A DNA stretch of 6,292 bases from DASSKA01 sp035765755. GTDB lineage: Bacteria > Actinomycetota > Actinomycetes > Propionibacteriales > Nocardioidaceae. Below the pieces are notes generated by a model, which saw nothing but the letters and a program-made list of their open reading frames with translations, was not told the origin of the DNA and did no database searches. The stretch spans positions 1 to 6,292 of the forward strand of contig DASTWW010000075.1 of the NCBI GenBank assembly GCA_035765755.1, in the 5' to 3' direction. The position numbers and the translations under genes are program-made. Below are positions 1 to 6,036 of this stretch, piece after piece (within the stretch, counting starts at the first letter, position 1; each line of letters opens with the position of its first letter).

Positions 1-113
1 GGCATCCCGGACGCCCCGCCTGGCGCGTTGCCGCCGAAGGAGGCGAAGAACTGCTCGAACGGCGTGCCCTTGAACGGGTTCTCGTCCGGTCGGTCGCCGG
101 GGTCGTTGCTCAT
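1..113 (-). CDS. Zinc-dependent metalloprotease (DUF2342), N-terminus only
   Basis: This is the first 37 codons of a minus-strand gene that runs off the left edge of the window. It starts at ATG 113-111 and begins MSNDPGDRPDENPFKGTPFE, followed by QFFASFGGNAPGGASGM. A short acidic start followed by an NPF-x-GTPFEQ-FF segment and a Gly-rich linker is, as I remember it, typical of actinobacterial DUF2342 zincin-like metalloproteases. A DUF2342 gene also sits beside the PDZ-Lon and UPF0182 genes in Mycobacterium (Rv3195). No catalytic HExxH motif is visible because that part lies outside the window, so the assignment rests on the N-terminal style and the neighbourhood. There is no Shine-Dalgarno motif. 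A -10-like box six bases upstream suggests a leaderless mRNA. Confidence 0.66.
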   Translation of the reverse strand, partial: MSNDPGDRPDENPFKGTPFEQFFASFGGNAPGGASGM

Positions 114-119
114 GCCCCC

Positions 120-125
120 AACGTA
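120..125 (-). promoter_or_regulatory. -10 box for leaderless metalloprotease mRNA
   Basis: Read on the minus strand this is TACGTT, matching the actinobacterial TANNNT -10 consensus. It is followed by six bases (GGGGGC) and then the ATG, which would place the transcription start at or next to the A of the start codon. No convincing -35 hexamer is visible 17-18 bases upstream. Confidence 0.55.
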
Positions 126-180
126 CCCGTCGCGGCAACCGGATCCCTCCGCCGCACAGGCGCATCCGCCGGCGAGCCAC

Positions 181-186
181 TAGGCT
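181..186 (+). promoter_or_regulatory. -10 box for leaderless moaE mRNA
   Basis: TAGGCT fits TANNNT and is followed by six bases (CGTGGC) and then the GTG at 193. No Shine-Dalgarno sequence precedes this GTG. The geometry predicts that transcription starts on the GTG itself. A recognisable -35 hexamer is absent, as is common for such promoters. Confidence 0.6.
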
Positions 187-192
187 CGTGGC

Positions 193-651
193 GTGTCTGG
201 TTCCCAGCCCGCCGCCCCCTCCGTCGTACGCCTCTGCGACATCCGGGACACGCCCCTGGACGTGGCCGAGGTGCTGGCCGCGCTCGGCGACCCGGGCGCC
301 GGCGGCCTGACATTGTTCGTCGGCACGGTCCGCGACCACGACGACCACGGTAGGGAGGCCGAGGCGGTCACCGGGCTGGAGTACTCCGCGCACCCCACCG
401 CGCTGCAGCGGCTGGCCGAGGTGTGCGACTCCGTCGCCCAGAAGTACGACGTGCGCGGCGTCGCCGCCGTCCACCGGGTCGGTGACCTCGCCATCGGCGA
501 CGCCGCCGTCGTGGTGGCCACCACCGCCGAGCACCGTGGGGACGCGTTCGAGGCGGCCCGGGCGCTGATCGACGAGCTGAAGGCGACCGTGCCGATCTGG
601 AAGCACCAAACGTTCGCCGACGGCACCGACGAGTGGGTCGGCACGCCCTGA
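193..651 (+). CDS. moaE: Molybdopterin synthase catalytic subunit MoaE
   Basis: MoaE is the large subunit of molybdopterin synthase. Together with thiocarboxylated MoaD it puts two sulfurs into cyclic pyranopterin monophosphate to form molybdopterin in the cytoplasm. The 152-residue length is normal for the family. Visible family motifs are FVGTVRDHD at 42-50, LEYSAHP at 62-68, VHRVGDLAIGD at 93-103, the HRG of TAEHRGDAFEA at 114-116, and ELKATVPIWKHQ at 128-139. K130 and K137 align with the two catalytic lysines of E. coli MoaE (K119 and K126). A Gln stands where E. coli has Glu after the second lysine; I believe this is usual in actinobacteria. The GTG start is chosen because it follows the -10 box with leaderless spacing and leaves a normal N-terminus. 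No moaD or other molybdenum cofactor gene is visible nearby, so MoaD must come from elsewhere. Confidence 0.95.
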   Translation: MSGSQPAAPSVVRLCDIRDTPLDVAEVLAALGDPGAGGLTLFVGTVRDHDDHGREAEAVTGLEYSAHPTALQRLAEVCDSVAQKYDVRGVAAVHRVGDLAIGDAAVVVATTAEHRGDAFEAARALIDELKATVPIWKHQTFADGTDEWVGTP

Positions 652-686
652 CCGCGCGCCTGCGCCGGGGAGGACCGGTGCGTCCG

Positions 687-692
687 TAGCCT
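687..692 (+). promoter_or_regulatory. -10 box upstream of the small membrane protein gene
   Basis: TAGCCT matches TANNNT and is followed by six bases (TGCAGG) and the ATG at 699, the same arrangement as upstream of moaE. It would start a leaderless transcript that could continue through the downstream genes. The GCAGG just before the ATG is too close to work as a ribosome binding site, which favours the leaderless reading. Confidence 0.55.
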
Positions 693-698
693 TGCAGG

Positions 699-962
699 AT
701 GCACATCCTGCTCTGGCTGGTCCCGCCCGCCGCGGTCACCGTGCTGGCCATGCTCTGGGCCACCTGGGCCGGCCGGCCACGCCCGGAAGCGGGTGCGCGG
801 ACGGAGGCCGACCACGAGCGGTTCGCCGCGGCGATCACCCGGCGGCACCCGGCTTCGGGGACGCAGCGGCCGGCGCCACGCCGCGACCGCAGCACCGGCA
901 TCGCGGTGCGGCCCTCGCGGGCCCGCTCCGGCTCCGGCGCGCAGACCCGCCGCCCGGCGTAG
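699..962 (+). CDS. Small single-pass membrane protein, function unknown
   Basis: This 87-residue protein has one hydrophobic segment at about residues 2-24 (ILLWLVPPAAVTVLAMLWAT core). An Arg/Pro-rich, basic tail follows, presumably cytoplasmic by the positive-inside rule. The segment ADHERFAAAIT at about 37-48 could be a short helix; the rest looks disordered. ATG 699 is chosen over ATG 692 (another frame) because it gives a membrane segment and lies six bases after a TANNNT box. It sits 47 bases after moaE and 37 bases before the protease gene. From memory, small one-helix proteins of this kind are common immediately upstream of ylbL-type genes in actinobacteria. No function can be assigned. 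The basic, low-complexity tail is weak evidence by itself, so the N-terminal half carries the call. Confidence 0.62.
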   Translation: MHILLWLVPPAAVTVLAMLWATWAGRPRPEAGARTEADHERFAAAITRRHPASGTQRPAPRRDRSTGIAVRPSRARSGSGAQTRRPA

Positions 963-973
963 CCGTCCGTTGG

Positions 974-1003
974 TGAGAAGGTTGCGGCGTGATCACCCGA
1001 TGA
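974..1003 (+). promoter_or_regulatory. Displaced ribosome binding site and four-codon ORF overlapping the protease start
   Basis: GAGAAGG at 974-980 is the only good Shine-Dalgarno match before the protease, but it lies 19 bases from ATG 1000. It is ideally placed (8 bases) for GTG 989, which opens the tetrapeptide ORF GTG-ATC-ACC-CGA-TGA. Its TGA overlaps the protease ATG as ATGA, a classical arrangement for terminating and restarting ribosomes. Alternatively the protease may start in frame at TTG 970, GTG 973 or TTG 982, or ATG 1000 may be translated with no close ribosome binding site. Confidence 0.35.
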
Positions 1004-2055
1004 GCCGTAGGACACTGGCCAGCATCGTCGCGTGTGTGCTGCTGGTCGTGCTGTTCGGCGCCGCGGCGTTCCTGCCGGTGCCCTACGTCACGATGAGTCC
1101 CGGCCCCACCATCAACGTGCTCGGCGAGCACGACGGGCACGAGATCGTCGAGGTGACCGGCCACCAGACCTACCCGACCAAGGGCCAGCTGCGGATGGTC
1201 ACCGTGTCGGTGACCAGCCCGGACCGGCGGATCAGCCTGGCCGAGGCGATGGAGGCCTGGTTCGACCCGACCCGGGCGGTGCTGCCGCGCGACGTGGTGT
1301 ACCCGCCCACGCAGTCGGTGCAGCAGGTCGAGCAGCAGAGCAGCGTGGAGATGACCAACTCCCAGGACACCGCGATCGCGGCTGCCCTGAAGGAGATGGG
1401 CTTCCACCCCAAGTCGGTCACCGAGGTGCTCGCGGTCACCTCCGGCGCGCCGGCGGACGGCAAGCTCGAGGTCCACGACAAGCTGCTGTCGGTGAACGGG
1501 GTGCACATTACCGGGCCCCGGTCGGTGGCCAACGCGGTGCAGAAGTCCGGCGTCGGCGGGACCGCCACCTTCGTCGTACGACGGGACGGGGCGACCCGCA
1601 CGGTCCAGGTGACCACCCAGGCCTCCGACAAGGACCCCCAGCACGCCGTGGTCGGCGTGGTGGTCGGGATCGGCTACCGGTTCCCGTTCCAGGTCTCGGT
1701 CGGCATCAGCAACCAGATCGGCGGGCCGAGCGCGGGTCTGATGTTCTCCCTGGCCATCTACGACACGCTGACCCCCGGCCCGCTGACCGGTGGGGCGGAG
1801 GTGGCCGGCACGGGAACCATCGCCGAGGACGGATCCGTTGGTCCTATTGGAGGCATCCAGCAGAAGATCGTGGCTGCCGCGGACGCCGGGGCCACCCTCT
1901 TCTTCGTGCCGCCAGGCAACTGCAAGGAGGCGCTGGCCGCGGACGTGAGCAGCAGCGAGATCGAGCTGGTGAAGGCTCCCACGATGAGCAGTGCCGTGCA
2001 CTCGCTGAAGGCCTACGCCAAGGACCGGCACGCGCAGCTGCCGCACTGCTCGTGA
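1000..2055 (+). CDS. YlbL-type membrane-anchored PDZ / Lon-like serine protease
   Basis: The 351-residue protein has a membrane anchor at about residues 6-27 and then VPYVTMSPGPTINVLG at 27-42, typical of this family. A PDZ domain lies at about 140-207 (VLAVTSGAPADGKLEVHDKL, then LLSVNGVHITGPRSV). A Lon-like proteolytic domain covers about 215-345. The catalytic dyad is visible: S244 in GGPSAG and K289 in GGIQQKI, 45 residues apart, close to the spacing in Lon. There is no ATPase domain, so it should be an ATP-independent protease acting outside the membrane. The Bacillus subtilis relative YlbL helps remove the division inhibitor YneA after DNA damage; a target here is unknown. ATG 1000 is chosen because MSRRTLASIV matches the usual family N-terminus. 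A frame open from 793 would add 69 Arg/Pro-rich residues overlapping the upstream gene and is rejected. Only 31 bases separate it from the next gene. Confidence 0.93.
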   Translation: MSRRTLASIVACVLLVVLFGAAAFLPVPYVTMSPGPTINVLGEHDGHEIVEVTGHQTYPTKGQLRMVTVSVTSPDRRISLAEAMEAWFDPTRAVLPRDVVYPPTQSVQQVEQQSSVEMTNSQDTAIAAALKEMGFHPKSVTEVLAVTSGAPADGKLEVHDKLLSVNGVHITGPRSVANAVQKSGVGGTATFVVRRDGATRTVQVTTQASDKDPQHAVVGVVVGIGYRFPFQVSVGISNQIGGPSAGLMFSLAIYDTLTPGPLTGGAEVAGTGTIAEDGSVGPIGGIQQKIVAAADAGATLFFVPPGNCKEALAADVSSSEIELVKAPTMSSAVHSLKAYAKDRHAQLPHCS

Positions 2056-2069
2056 CCGCACCGCTACAC

Positions 2070-2077
2070 GGGAAGGG
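2070..2077 (+). promoter_or_regulatory. Ribosome binding site for the PPA1309 family gene
   Basis: GGGAAGGG ends 9 bases before ATG 2087 and fixes that start. It contrasts with the upstream genes at 193 and 699, which lack a usable Shine-Dalgarno site. This fits an internal gene of a polycistronic transcript. Confidence 0.6.
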
Positions 2078-2086
2078 CACCAGCCG

Positions 2087-2638
2087 ATGAGCCAGGACGA
2101 GGCCGGGACGGGTCCGGAGGTGGACTCGGTGCTGCGGGCCGCGGTCCGGGAGATCGAGGAGCACGCCGCGGACGCCGGCTGGGACCAGCCGGCCCGGCTC
2201 TACGCCCTGGTGCCCACCGCGGACCTGGTCGCCCGCGAGCCGCGGCTGGCCGCCGCGATGGGCCTGGACGCCACCGCCGCAGCCGGCTCGCTGACCCCGG
2301 TGGAGCAGGACAAGATGCCCGCGGAGCAGAACCTCGAGCAGTTGCTGCGCACCGTGATGTGGCCCGCGGAAGTGTTCGGCTGCGCCGCGGTCGTCGAGCG
2401 GGTGGTGCTGCCGTCCCAGGCGGAGCAGTCGGTGCCCTCGGAGCCGGAGGCGGCCGGGCGGTTCGCCGCCGAGCACCCGGACCGGCAGGAGGTCCGGATC
2501 GTGGCGGCCGCCACCCGGGACGGGTCGACGTACTGCGCGCTGCGGCTGCGCGCCCGCGACGAGCCCATGTCCGTCGTGGAAAGCCCCGACCTGGTCCCTG
2601 GTCTCCTAGAGTTGTTGCGCAGCACCCTCGAACAGTGA
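2087..2638 (+). CDS. PPA1309 family protein, function unknown
   Basis: The 183-residue protein is soluble, with no signal peptide or membrane segment. I recognise it as the actinobacterial PPA1309 family from several segments: GWDQPARLYALVPTADL at 31-47, MWPAEVFGCAAVVERVVLP at 91-109, and EVRIVAAATRDGSTYCALRL at 135-154. It ends with a Leu-rich helix at 169-181. The N-terminal 30 residues are acidic and probably helical. No catalytic signature is visible and the family has no established function that I know of. It is encoded between the PDZ-Lon protease and UPF0182 genes, with gaps of 31 and 16 bases. Cotranscription is therefore likely, and a cytoplasmic accessory role for one of these membrane proteins is possible. 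That role is inference from position only. Confidence 0.85.
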   Translation: MSQDEAGTGPEVDSVLRAAVREIEEHAADAGWDQPARLYALVPTADLVAREPRLAAAMGLDATAAAGSLTPVEQDKMPAEQNLEQLLRTVMWPAEVFGCAAVVERVVLPSQAEQSVPSEPEAAGRFAAEHPDRQEVRIVAAATRDGSTYCALRLRARDEPMSVVESPDLVPGLLELLRSTLEQ

Positions 2639-2654
2639 GGACGGGAACGCGCAG

Positions 2655-5600
2655 GTGAGCGGATTCTTCGAAGGCGACGACCCGCCGGCACGGGCGCGCA
2701 GACCCGGCATTGCGGCGTCGCGCCGCCCGCGGGTGCTGATCGGCACCGCGGTGGTGCTGGTGCTCGCGTTCTTCCTGCTCTCGGTCTTCGACGGGATCTG
2801 GACCGACCGGCTGTGGTTCGGCTCCATCGGCTACCCGCAGGTGTTCTCCACGGTGCTGACCACCCGGGTGCTGCTGTTCGTGGTGTTCGGGATCCTGATG
2901 GGCGCGTTCGTCGCGCTCAACATCGCGCTGGCCTACCGTTACCGTCCGTTGTTCCGGCCGGCGTCCAGCGAGCAGGCCAGCCTGGACCGGTACCGCACCG
3001 TGATCCTGCCGCTGCGCCGCTGGCTGCTGATCGGGATCGGCGTGCTGGTCGGCGTCTTCGCGGGGGCGTCCGGCGCCAGCCAGTGGCGGCAGTTCCTGCT
3101 CTGGCGCCACCAGGTGCCGTTCGGGAAGACCGACCCGTTCTTCGGCAAGGACATCGGGTTCTTCGTCTTCACGCTGCCGTGGCTGCACTACCTGGTGAAC
3201 TTCGGGATGGCCGCGACCTTCGTCGCGCTGATCGCCTCGGCGGTGGTGCACTACCTGTTCGGCGGGATCCGGCTGCAGGTCAAGCGGGACAAGCTCTCCG
3301 GGGCCGCGCAGGCGCAGATCTCGGCGCTGCTCGGGCTGTTCGTGCTGTTCAAGAGCGCCGACTACTGGCTCGACCGGTACGACCTGGACACCGCCCACGG
3401 CAGCCGGTTCACCGGCATGGGCTACACCGACTACCACGCCGTACTCCCGTCGAAGAACATCCTGACCTTCATCGCGCTGATCTGCGCGGTGCTGTTCTTC
3501 GCCAACGTGTTCCGCCGCACCTGGATGCTGCCCACCATCGGGCTGGGTCTGCTGGCGCTGTCGGCGATCCTGCTCGGCGCGCTGTGGCCGGGGATCGTGC
3601 AGCAGTTCCAGGTCGGCCCCTCCGAGCCGGACAAGGAGGCGCCGTACATCGCCAAGAACATCGAGGCGACGCGGCAGGCGTACGGCGTGGCCGACGCCAA
3701 GGTGATCCCGTACAACGCCAAGCTCAAGCTCAGTCCGACCCAGCTCGAGCACGACCCGTCCATCCCCAGCGTGCGGCTGCTCGACCCGGCACTGGAGAGC
3801 ACCACCTTCGACCAGCTGCAGCAGGTCCGCGGCTACTACAGCGTGCCGCAGGTGCTCGACGTGGACCGGTACAACATCAACGGTCGGGAGCGGGACCTGG
3901 TGATCGCCACCCGCGAGCTGAACCAGGCCGGCATCCCCGCGGCCCAGCGCAACTGGACCAACCTGCACACCGTCTACACCCACGGGTTCGGGGTGATCGC
4001 GGCCTTCGGCAACCAGCGCGACGTGGACAACCAGCCGGACGTGAACGGCGGCGAGCCGGTGTGGGCCGAACAGGACATCCCGCCGCAGGGCTACCTGAGC
4101 CGGATGAGCCCGAGCGGCTTCCAGCCGCGGATCTACTTCGGCGAGAACAGCCCGTCGTACTCCATCGTCGGCAAGGTCTCCGGCGGGCGCAGCGTCGAGC
4201 TCGACATCCCCGAGCAGACCGCGTCCGGGTCCCCGAGGACCAACACCTACACCGGTGCGGCCGGTGTGCCGGTGGGCGGGCTGTTCAACAAGCTGTTGTA
4301 CGCGGTCAAGTTCGGCGAGCCGAACATCGTGCTGTCCAACCGGGTGAACAGCAACTCGCGGATCCTCTACAACCGCGACCCGCGGCTGCGGCTCGAGCAG
4401 GTGGCGCCGTGGCTGACCGTGGACGGCGACCCGTACCCGGCCGTGGTGAACGGGCACGTGGACTGGATTCTGGACGGCTACACCACCACCGACCGGTACC
4501 CGATGTCACAGCTGCGCTCCCTCAGCGACATGACCTCGGACTCGCTGAACCCGCGTACGTCGTACGCCACCCTGCCGTCGGACCAGCTTAACTACATGCG
4601 CAACTCGGTCAAGGCGGTCGTCGACGCCTACACCGGGAAGGTGACGCTCTACAACTGGGACAACGACCCGATCCTGCGGGCGTGGGCCGGGGCGTTCCCC
4701 GGCGTGGTCAAGTCGCGCAGCCAGATCCCGCCGACGCTGCTGGCGCACATGCGCTACCCGGAGGACCTGTTCAAGGTGCAGCGCAACATCCTCGCGCAGT
4801 ACCACGTCACCAAGCCGCAGCCCTTCTACAACGGCACCGACCTTTGGAAGGTTCCGGAGGACCCGGCAGTTGCGGGGCAGACCCAGCCGCCTTACCGGCT
4901 GTCGGTCACCATGCCGGGCACCGGTGCGACGCCCAGGTTCTCGTTGACCAGCGACTACGTGCCCTACAAACGGCAGAACCTGGCCGCGTTCATCGCCGTG
5001 GACTCCGACGCGTCCAACCCGTCCGACTACGGGCAGCTGCGCATCCTCCGGTTGCCGGGCAGCAACCAGATCCCCGGCCCGGGTCAGATCGCGAACACGT
5101 TCGCCGCCGACCCGGCGATCCAGCAGAAGCTGCTGCCGTACCAGAAGACCTCGAAGGTCCGCTACGGGAACCTGCTGACCCTGCCCGTGGGTGGCGGGCT
5201 GCTCTACGTGCAGCCGGTCTACACGTTGCGGCAGACCGGGGCGGGGTCCTACCCGGTGCTGCGCTACGTGCTCGCGTCCTTCGGCCAGAAGGTCGGCTTC
5301 GGCAGCACGCTCAACGCCGCGCTCGACGACGTGCTCGGCACCTCGATCTTCGGTGGTCAACCCGGCGGTGGGCCGGCTCCGTCCGGCGGGCCGATCCCGC
5401 CCGGCACCTCGGAGACGGTCACGCAGCTGCTGCAGCAGGCCCAGGCCAAGTTCGAGCAGGCGCAGGCAGCGCTCAAGCGCGGCGACCTTCAGGGGTACGC
5501 CGCGGCGGAGGCGGCCGCGCAGAGCCTCGTGAAGCAGGCGCTCCAGGCCGCCGAGGCCGGCTCGCCCAACGTGCCCTCTCCTGCGCCGTCCCCGTCCGCC

Positions 5601-5672
5601 TCCCCATCGCCGACGAGCAGCCCGGCATCGCCCAAGGCGTCACCCTCGTCCTCGTCGTCGCCTCTGGGCTGA
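2655..5672 (+). CDS. UPF0182 family large integral membrane protein
   Basis: This 1005-residue protein starts at GTG 2655, 16 bases after the PPA1309 stop, with a weak GAGGACGGGAA purine run upstream. Seven membrane helices lie at about residues 27-45, 71-93, 122-138, 178-202, 219-238, 266-286 and 292-311. A large soluble domain (about 312-910), probably outside the membrane, follows. It begins with the family-typical VGPSEPDKEAPYIAKNIEAT at 320-339. A Gly/Pro linker at 900-918 leads to a helical, Gln/Ala-rich segment at about 920-968 (ETVTQLLQQAQAKFEQAQAA), probably coiled coil. The last 36 residues are a Ser/Pro tail, including a run of five serines encoded by a TCG/TCC tract at 5646-5660. 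Length and layout match UPF0182 (about 990 residues in M. tuberculosis Rv3193c). The biochemical role is unknown. A TAGAGT box at 2607-2612 could be an internal promoter, with no -35 seen. Confidence 0.95.
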   Translation: MSGFFEGDDPPARARRPGIAASRRPRVLIGTAVVLVLAFFLLSVFDGIWTDRLWFGSIGYPQVFSTVLTTRVLLFVVFGILMGAFVALNIALAYRYRPLFRPASSEQASLDRYRTVILPLRRWLLIGIGVLVGVFAGASGASQWRQFLLWRHQVPFGKTDPFFGKDIGFFVFTLPWLHYLVNFGMAATFVALIASAVVHYLFGGIRLQVKRDKLSGAAQAQISALLGLFVLFKSADYWLDRYDLDTAHGSRFTGMGYTDYHAVLPSKNILTFIALICAVLFFANVFRRTWMLPTIGLGLLALSAILLGALWPGIVQQFQVGPSEPDKEAPYIAKNIEATRQAYGVADAKVIPYNAKLKLSPTQLEHDPSIPSVRLLDPALESTTFDQLQQVRGYYSVPQVLDVDRYNINGRERDLVIATRELNQAGIPAAQRNWTNLHTVYTHGFGVIAAFGNQRDVDNQPDVNGGEPVWAEQDIPPQGYLSRMSPSGFQPRIYFGENSPSYSIVGKVSGGRSVELDIPEQTASGSPRTNTYTGAAGVPVGGLFNKLLYAVKFGEPNIVLSNRVNSNSRILYNRDPRLRLEQVAPWLTVDGDPYPAVVNGHVDWILDGYTTTDRYPMSQLRSLSDMTSDSLNPRTSYATLPSDQLNYMRNSVKAVVDAYTGKVTLYNWDNDPILRAWAGAFPGVVKSRSQIPPTLLAHMRYPEDLFKVQRNILAQYHVTKPQPFYNGTDLWKVPEDPAVAGQTQPPYRLSVTMPGTGATPRFSLTSDYVPYKRQNLAAFIAVDSDASNPSDYGQLRILRLPGSNQIPGPGQIANTFAADPAIQQKLLPYQKTSKVRYGNLLTLPVGGGLLYVQPVYTLRQTGAGSYPVLRYVLASFGQKVGFGSTLNAALDDVLGTSIFGGQPGGGPAPSGGPIPPGTSETVTQLLQQAQAKFEQAQAALKRGDLQGYAAAEAAAQSLVKQALQAAEAGSPNVPSPAPSPSASPSPTSSPASPKASPSSSSSPLG

Positions 5673-5678
5673 CCCGAT

Positions 5679-5707
5679 TTGGCGCGTCGGGGCTCGTCGC
5701 GTACTCT
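5679..5707 (+). promoter_or_regulatory. Promoter of the initiator tRNA gene
   Basis: A -35 box TTGGCG (5679-5684) and a -10 box TACTCT (5702-5707) are separated by exactly 17 bases, close to the actinobacterial housekeeping sigma consensus. The predicted start at about 5713-5715 would give a 5' leader of only a few bases before the tRNA. The -35 box begins 7 bases after the UPF0182 stop codon. No terminator separates them, so readthrough from the operon could add to tRNA transcription. Confidence 0.75.
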
Positions 5708-5718
5708 TGTCGGTGCGA

Positions 5719-5795
5719 CGCGGGGTGGAGCAGTTCGGTAGCTCGCTGGGCTCATAACCCAGAGGTCGCAGGTTCAAATCCTGCCCCCGCTACCA
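5719..5795 (+). tRNA. Initiator tRNA-fMet (anticodon CAU)
   Basis: The cloverleaf is complete at 77 bases: acceptor 5719-5725 with 5785-5791, D arm 5728-5744, anticodon arm 5746-5762, and T arm 5768-5784 with loop TTCAAAT. The discriminator base is A5792 and CCA is encoded at 5793-5795. The anticodon CAT is at 5753-5755 in the loop CTCATAA. Three initiator features are visible: an unpaired 1-72 position, the three G-C pairs GGG/CCC at the base of the anticodon stem, and an A11-U24 pair in the D stem. The 1-72 mismatch is C-U rather than the C-A of E. coli; I believe this variant occurs in other actinobacteria. It delivers formylmethionine to the ribosomal P site at initiation. The gene stands alone, without neighbouring tRNAs in the window. 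Confidence 0.97.
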
Positions 5796-5809
5796 AGAAA
5801 CCGCAGGTC

Positions 5810-5841
5810 AGAGGCCCTTTTCCGACAGGAAGAGGGCCTCT
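5810..5841 (+). terminator. Hairpin terminator of tRNA-fMet
   Basis: AGAGGCCC (5810-5817) pairs with GGGCCTCT (5834-5841). The stem continues inward with TTTTCC against GGAAGA, including one T-G wobble, around a GACA tetraloop (5824-5827). This makes an uninterrupted 14-bp stem. Only a poor T-rich stretch (TTGCTTTG) follows, which is common for terminators in high-GC genomes. It lies 15 bases after the CCA end. Confidence 0.8.
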
Positions 5842-5888
5842 TGCTTTGCCACCCGTGACCAGATCCGTGACAGAAACCGGCTCGATCG

Positions 5889-5919
5889 GCCGTCCTGGCC
5901 CCGAACGCCGGGGCACGGC
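5889..5919. repeat. Bulged 11-bp hairpin
   Basis: GCCGT (5889-5893) pairs with ACGGC (5915-5919), and GCCCCG (5898-5903) pairs with CGGGGC (5909-5914) around an AACGC loop. CCTG (5894-5897) is left as a one-sided bulge. It could be a second terminator-like structure after the tRNA or part of a folded RNA. Confidence 0.45.
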
Positions 5920-5950
5920 TGCTCGGGATGAGACCGCGCGTGATGCTCGG

Positions 5951-6007
5951 GACCGCCGTCGCTGGGCCGTCGGTCCGGCGGCGGTGACGATGCTTGCGAC
6001 GGCGGTC
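5951..6007. repeat. Perfect 12-bp inverted repeat
   Basis: GACCGCCGTCGC (5951-5962) is the exact reverse complement of GCGACGGCGGTC (5996-6007), separated by 33 bases. The arms extend no further. Each arm sits in a similar GATGCT-containing context (GATGCT at 5942 and 5989), so an imperfect direct repeat with a 47-base offset overlaps the inverted one. Confidence 0.55.
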
Positions 6008-6011
6008 GAGC

Positions 6012-6036
6012 TGGCGGCTCGTGATCGCAGCCGCCA
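6012..6036. repeat. Perfect 8-bp hairpin
   Basis: TGGCGGCT (6012-6019) pairs exactly with AGCCGCCA (6029-6036) around the 9-base loop CGTGATCGC. It begins 5 bases after the preceding inverted repeat, so the two could form adjacent stems. Confidence 0.45.

Noticed and set aside
652..686. Possible terminator between moaE and the small membrane protein gene
   Set aside because: The GC-rich stretch has only short, competing self-complementary pieces, with no clear stem or T-tract.
793..999. Upstream extension of the PDZ-Lon protease frame to GTG/ATG near 793
   Set aside because: It would add 69 Arg/Pro-rich residues ahead of the membrane anchor and overlap the 699-962 gene. The family N-terminus matches ATG 1000.
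2064..4457. 797-codon minus-strand open frame
   Set aside because: It is antisense to PPA1309 and UPF0182. Its His/Arg/Val/Gln-rich composition is the shadow of a high-GC gene, and no domain is visible.
2813..4591. 592-codon plus-strand frame inside UPF0182
   Set aside because: It is a shifted shadow of the UPF0182 gene with an Arg/Ala/Gly-rich translation and no motifs.
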